Source of the DNA: CAVVVS01 sp963751355
GTDB lineage: Bacteria; Bacteroidota; Ignavibacteria; Ignavibacteriales; Ignavibacteriaceae
Length of the DNA stretch: 9,298 bases
Assembly: GCA_963751355.1 (NCBI GenBank)
Contig: CAVVVS010000043.1
Location: forward strand, 1-9,298
Direction: 5' to 3'
Below are positions 6,626 to 9,298 of the stretch, in pieces (the first letter of the stretch is position 1; the number at the start of each line of letters is the position of its first letter). The notes below the pieces were generated by a model, which saw nothing but the letters and a program-made list of their open reading frames with translations, was not told the origin of the DNA and ran no database searches. The position numbers and the translations under genes are program-made.

Positions 6626-7180
6626 ATGTCATCTTCAGAATTTAATTCATTCCCGGAACATTCCATATTTGCCGGCAGCCGAAGATTCCGTATATTTGAA
6701 ATCTCAAATATGCTATAAAATAGAATTCTCTCTGGGGAACTATTGTGGAGAATCTTCCGAAGGAATAAGAGCTGTATGAAAAGTAAATTTTACAGTGAGA
6801 CTGTGCCCAGAATAGTTCCCATATTAAAAATCCTGGAAATTCAGTCTAACTTGTATTACTATATTTAAATTTTCACACGTATAGCAAATTATTTTCGGTT
6901 TAGAAAATTTAATTGTGGTTTCCCGCTCTCCGTCATTAGTATCCTATTACCCCAAACAAATTACGCTTGAGACGGCTTCATCAAGTAACCTTTTTTGCAA
7001 AATATTCGTTGAAACTATAATGCACAATCCTGAGCTTTTTACATCCTTAATGTCTGGGCTAAGTTTGTAATAATAGGAAGGGTAACCGCTCACACTCTGC
7101 TCAATGTAATTAGTTAAATAAAAATATTAAGCCTTTCTCAATGCGGATATAATAGTGCTATTGAGCAATTTAGTTTTGGA
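6626..7180. other. Non-coding region with a possible folded RNA element at 6735-6820
   Basis: No supported gene was seen on either strand. The clearest structure is a perfect 10-bp inverted repeat (GGGAACTATT 6735-6744 with 6811-6820) enclosing smaller hairpins: TTCC-GAA-GGAA (6755-6765) and either CTGTA/TACAG (6772-6795) or ACAGT/ACTGT (6792-6804). Further right, ATTGAGCA (7160-7167) is complementary to TGCTCAAT (7098-7105), and its first six bases also to CTCAAT (7138-7143). These resemble alternative RNA folds, but in AT-rich DNA some are expected by chance. Confidence 0.4.
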
Positions 7181-7218
7181 AATAAAAAAAGCCCATTGGT
7201 CTGGCGACCAAGGGCTTT
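7181..7218 (-). terminator. Strong intrinsic terminator (minus strand)
   Basis: Read on the minus strand, AAAGCCC then TTGGTC pairs with GACCAA then GGGCTTT around a four-base loop, giving 13 bp with a single bulged T, followed by a T-rich tract (TTTTTTTATT counting the stem end). The DUF2723 gene, which ends 323 bp before it on this strand, already has its own hairpin at 7507-7532. This one therefore either backs it up or ends a separate minus-strand RNA. Confidence 0.85.
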
Positions 7219-7265
7219 AACTCTTTTACTTCGAAAGGCCAGGGGAGAAACCTCTCGAAAGAGTT
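7219..7265 (-). other. Stem-loop directly upstream of the minus-strand terminator
   Basis: AACTCTTT at 7219-7226 is exactly complementary to AAAGAGTT at 7258-7265. The enclosed sequence has a further small hairpin GAGA-AACC-TCTC (7245-7256). It abuts the terminator stem without a gap, as in the 3' part of a structured non-coding RNA. GC content is clearly higher than in the surrounding AT-rich DNA. I could not match it to a known riboswitch or RNA family. Confidence 0.35.
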
Positions 7266-7506
7266 GGTACGAATATATGACGCTATCTTTATTATTTCAA
7301 GTGCAATTAAGAATTAATTAATTCTGCAATGAGGTAGATCAAATATTTCAGAAAAATCATATCCCTCCAAAATCGAAGAGTTTGCTTATCAATATATGCG
7401 TTCCGGGGACTTTATTGGGGAACCGATACCCGTTTAAATGGGCATAGAGCCTAACAAAAATTTTTTTTTTATAAAGTTTCGATTATTTGCAGAAGTGTTT
7501 AAAACT

Positions 7507-7532
7507 GGGTTGGGAGAAAATACTCCCAACCC
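7507..7532 (-). terminator. Hairpin terminator of the DUF2723 gene
   Basis: GGGTTGGGAG (7507-7516) and CTCCCAACCC (7523-7532) form a perfect 10-bp GC-rich stem with a 6-nt loop, starting 8 nt after the stop codon of the minus-strand gene. The following tract on that strand (AGTTTTAAAC) is a short U-run, so termination may be incomplete or the stem may mainly protect the 3' end. Confidence 0.7.
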
Positions 7533-7540
7533 GAAAAAGC

Positions 7541-9298
7541 TTATTTGGGAGAGGTTGTTAATGAATCCATTTTTTTCATTTGTTTAAGCTGGTCTATTTC
7601 CTGTTGAATGCTTCTTGCATTAGGATATATAGTTTGCAGCTTTTGCATAACACCAATAGCTTTATCATATTCTTTTAACTCAACGTATAGTCTTTCCAGC
7701 ATGCTGTAAGGATTATATGGTGATCTTAAATCCAAATTGGGATCGTCCAAACGAGCTGTTGCTTTAGGCTCGATATCTTGAGCAATCTCCTTGAATTTTT
7801 TCACATCACCTGCACTGTGGTATAGATTACCGATATCATAGAGGAAACGATAATCCATAGGAATTATTTCCCTGGGTATTTCACTTTCCATCTTATTCAG
7901 AGTATATATACACATCGAGTCATTTCTCGCAACGGTACGGTAATAATAAGCCATTCGTACAAATGTATTTCTGTAATTTTGGATTAGTCTTGTTTCGGTA
8001 TCATCGAAAAATACATTTTTATCATTTACACCTCTGAACTTAAATCCCGGTTTATAAGTTTTCGAATAAGAAGGATTTAAATCAAACAAATCCTTTCCGG
8101 TGATTTTTGTATTAACATATTCGGCACCCGTAGATTTTTTTGGAACCAACCTGGAAGCGAGTCCTTCCATTTCCAGGTAATTACCCAGCCCAATATATGC
8201 ATCCTGCGAACATGTAGAAGCAAAATAAACAGGTCTATCCCAGGTGTTTGATTCAATAATATCCTTAACTACAATATCCTGCATACGGATAGCTTTTATA
8301 TTACCGTAAGTAATTGTATTGTCCATCTTCCACGTGATTTCGTGATGTTTTATAACAGAAGTATCGGTAACGCCAAATTCTTTTATAGCTTTCTCAGAGA
8401 CTGGAACACTGACTTGCCGAGGATCCCATCTTTCCGGTTGAAGATTTTGAATAGCCTGGTCGCTCATATTAAATGATATTTTCTTTGCTCCGTAAGGTGA
8501 AAGATTTTTAAGCTGTTCTACATACCATGGAGTATTCGCAAGACTCAGGCAAACAACTCTTACATCTCTTCTTACACCTTCAACGTCCTGTAAATACCAA
8601 AGAGGAAATGTATCATTATCGCCGTTAGTAAACAGTATTGCATTTGGTTTACAACTTTGAAGCAGGTTGTATGAAAAATCCCAAGGCAACCAGTTATTCG
8701 ATCTGTCATGTGTATAATAATTTGTTCTCAGCATATTACCGGGAACAAGCAATAATCCCGCTCCAAGGCACGCATACACAACAGTCTTTTTAAGAGAACC
8801 GCTCTTAATTTTATCACGGGCTAACTCGGTAAGTTCCCGCATGCCCACAGCTATCCAAACCGCAAAAACCAGCAGTGAGCCGGGATAAAAATAGAACCTA
8901 TCACGTGGCTGTGGCTGCTGCTGATTTTGATAAAATGCTATTAGATAACCCATAAATACAAATAATATCAACCAGGCAGATGCCATCTTCCAATCTTTTC
9001 TAAAATGATAATAGAAACCCAGCAGCCCTATTAAAAACGGAATTGCATAGAGTTGACTGAATTTAACTCCCGAATCCTGCACCGTAGAGACTTTCCCCAC
9101 GTAATTCCATAGAAAGTATCTATTGAACATATGATTCATCTGATAACGCCAGAAAAAATCAAGGTCGCTGTTATAGTTTGTATATATACCCTGCTGATTT
9201 GGTTCGGATGAAAATCTTCTTTTAAAAATCGGGAAATCACCGTACTGTTCGCGATCGAGATAGTACATCAATTTTTTAAAATTATCCGGTGAGTTTTC
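7541..9298 (-). CDS. DUF2723 / GT117 (TMEM260-like) membrane protein, C-terminal part (5' end off the right edge)
   Basis: The frame is open from the right edge to TAA at 7541-7543: 585 residues, with the N-terminus missing. The codons before the in-frame TTG at 9271 (E-N-S-P-D-N-F-K-K) continue the family pattern, so no start lies in the window. From the edge, about residues 10-20 (LMYYLDREQYG) are typical of DUF2723. Four hydrophobic segments lie near 82-99, 105-123, 136-155 and 172-190. The hallmark LFTNGDNDTFPLWYLQDVEGVRRDVRVV sits near 222-249, at the start of a large soluble part. Residues about 470-570 are helical and TPR-like. Full-length relatives are roughly 1000 aa. The family is classed with O-mannosyltransferase-like enzymes (CAZy GT117; human TMEM260), so inner-membrane protein glycosylation is likely but unproven here. 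The catalytic N-terminal half is not visible. Confidence 0.93.
   Translation of the reverse strand, partial: ENSPDNFKKLMYYLDREQYGDFPIFKRRFSSEPNQQGIYTNYNSDLDFFWRYQMNHMFNRYFLWNYVGKVSTVQDSGVKFSQLYAIPFLIGLLGFYYHFRKDWKMASAWLILFVFMGYLIAFYQNQQQPQPRDRFYFYPGSLLVFAVWIAVGMRELTELARDKIKSGSLKKTVVYACLGAGLLLVPGNMLRTNYYTHDRSNNWLPWDFSYNLLQSCKPNAILFTNGDNDTFPLWYLQDVEGVRRDVRVVCLSLANTPWYVEQLKNLSPYGAKKISFNMSDQAIQNLQPERWDPRQVSVPVSEKAIKEFGVTDTSVIKHHEITWKMDNTITYGNIKAIRMQDIVVKDIIESNTWDRPVYFASTCSQDAYIGLGNYLEMEGLASRLVPKKSTGAEYVNTKITGKDLFDLNPSYSKTYKPGFKFRGVNDKNVFFDDTETRLIQNYRNTFVRMAYYYRTVARNDSMCIYTLNKMESEIPREIIPMDYRFLYDIGNLYHSAGDVKKFKEIAQDIEPKATARLDDPNLDLRSPYNPYSMLERLYVELKEYDKAIGVMQKLQTIYPNARSIQQEIDQLKQMKKMDSLTTSPK

Noticed and set aside
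6558..6779. Plus-strand 73-codon frame starting at ATG 6558
   Set aside because: It begins within a T-run and reads directly through the intrinsic terminator at 6598-6625; no recognisable product.
6765..6810. GAGCTGTATG followed by a hairpin, reminiscent of group II intron domain V
   Set aside because: The lower stem does not close as domain V requires (no complementary 3' strand), and no intron-encoded reverse transcriptase or other intron domains are visible nearby.
7219..7265. Superficial similarity to a SAM-I riboswitch (CTCTTTCGAGAGG on the minus strand)
   Set aside because: The conserved SAM-I core is absent, and no minus-strand gene follows that it could control.
1..9298. CRISPR arrays, tRNA/rRNA genes, insertion sequences
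   Set aside because: No regularly spaced repeats, no cloverleaf or rRNA-like sequence, and no transposase or terminal inverted repeats with a target duplication were seen.

Overview
The window is AT-rich and reads like an Ignavibacteria or related Bacteroidota/Chlorobi-group bacterium. The left-edge gene encodes a secreted protein with the 'PVELTSFSA...NWQTSTE...GFQVQR' pattern, running into 'FNLSQNYP', the start of a type IX secretion (T9SS) C-terminal sorting motif. The right-edge gene encodes a DUF2723 (GT117/TMEM260-like) membrane protein. Both are typical of that group. This placement rests on recalled family patterns, not on a search.

Layout. 1-858 (minus): T9SS-secreted protein, cut at its C-terminus by the window edge. 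859-1685: non-coding, with a candidate promoter and short direct repeats. 1686-4661 and 4686-5357 (plus): a two-gene operon of a soluble six-PAS histidine kinase (HisKA_3/HATPase) and its NarL-type response regulator. 5358-5996: mostly leader-like DNA with a good promoter, two hairpins and a possible 59-aa one-helix membrane protein. 5997-6419 (plus): a receiver-only response regulator. 6420-7540: about 1.1 kb without a convincing gene, but rich in RNA-like signals: a promoter plus terminator enclosing about 150 nt, a folded-looking block at 6735-6820, a strong minus-strand terminator at 7181-7218 next to another hairpin, and the terminator of the last gene at 7507-7532. 7541-9298 (minus): C-terminal 585 residues of a DUF2723 protein, cut at the right edge.

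How it may work. The kinase senses cytoplasmic signals through its PAS array and should phosphorylate D56 of the adjacent LuxR-type regulator. The receiver-only protein could compete for phosphate or serve as a protein-protein output.

The most unusual signal is around the receiver-only gene. Its ribosome-binding region (5973-5990, including the GGAG) is complementary over 18 continuous pairs (17 Watson-Crick and one G-U) to 6566-6583. That segment lies inside the candidate small RNA or 3' UTR downstream of the same gene. The same segment can also pair with a nearby 10-nt copy of the ribosome-binding region (6538-6547). Together these suggest an RNA switch or small RNA controlling translation of the receiver gene. 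This is inference from base pairing only.
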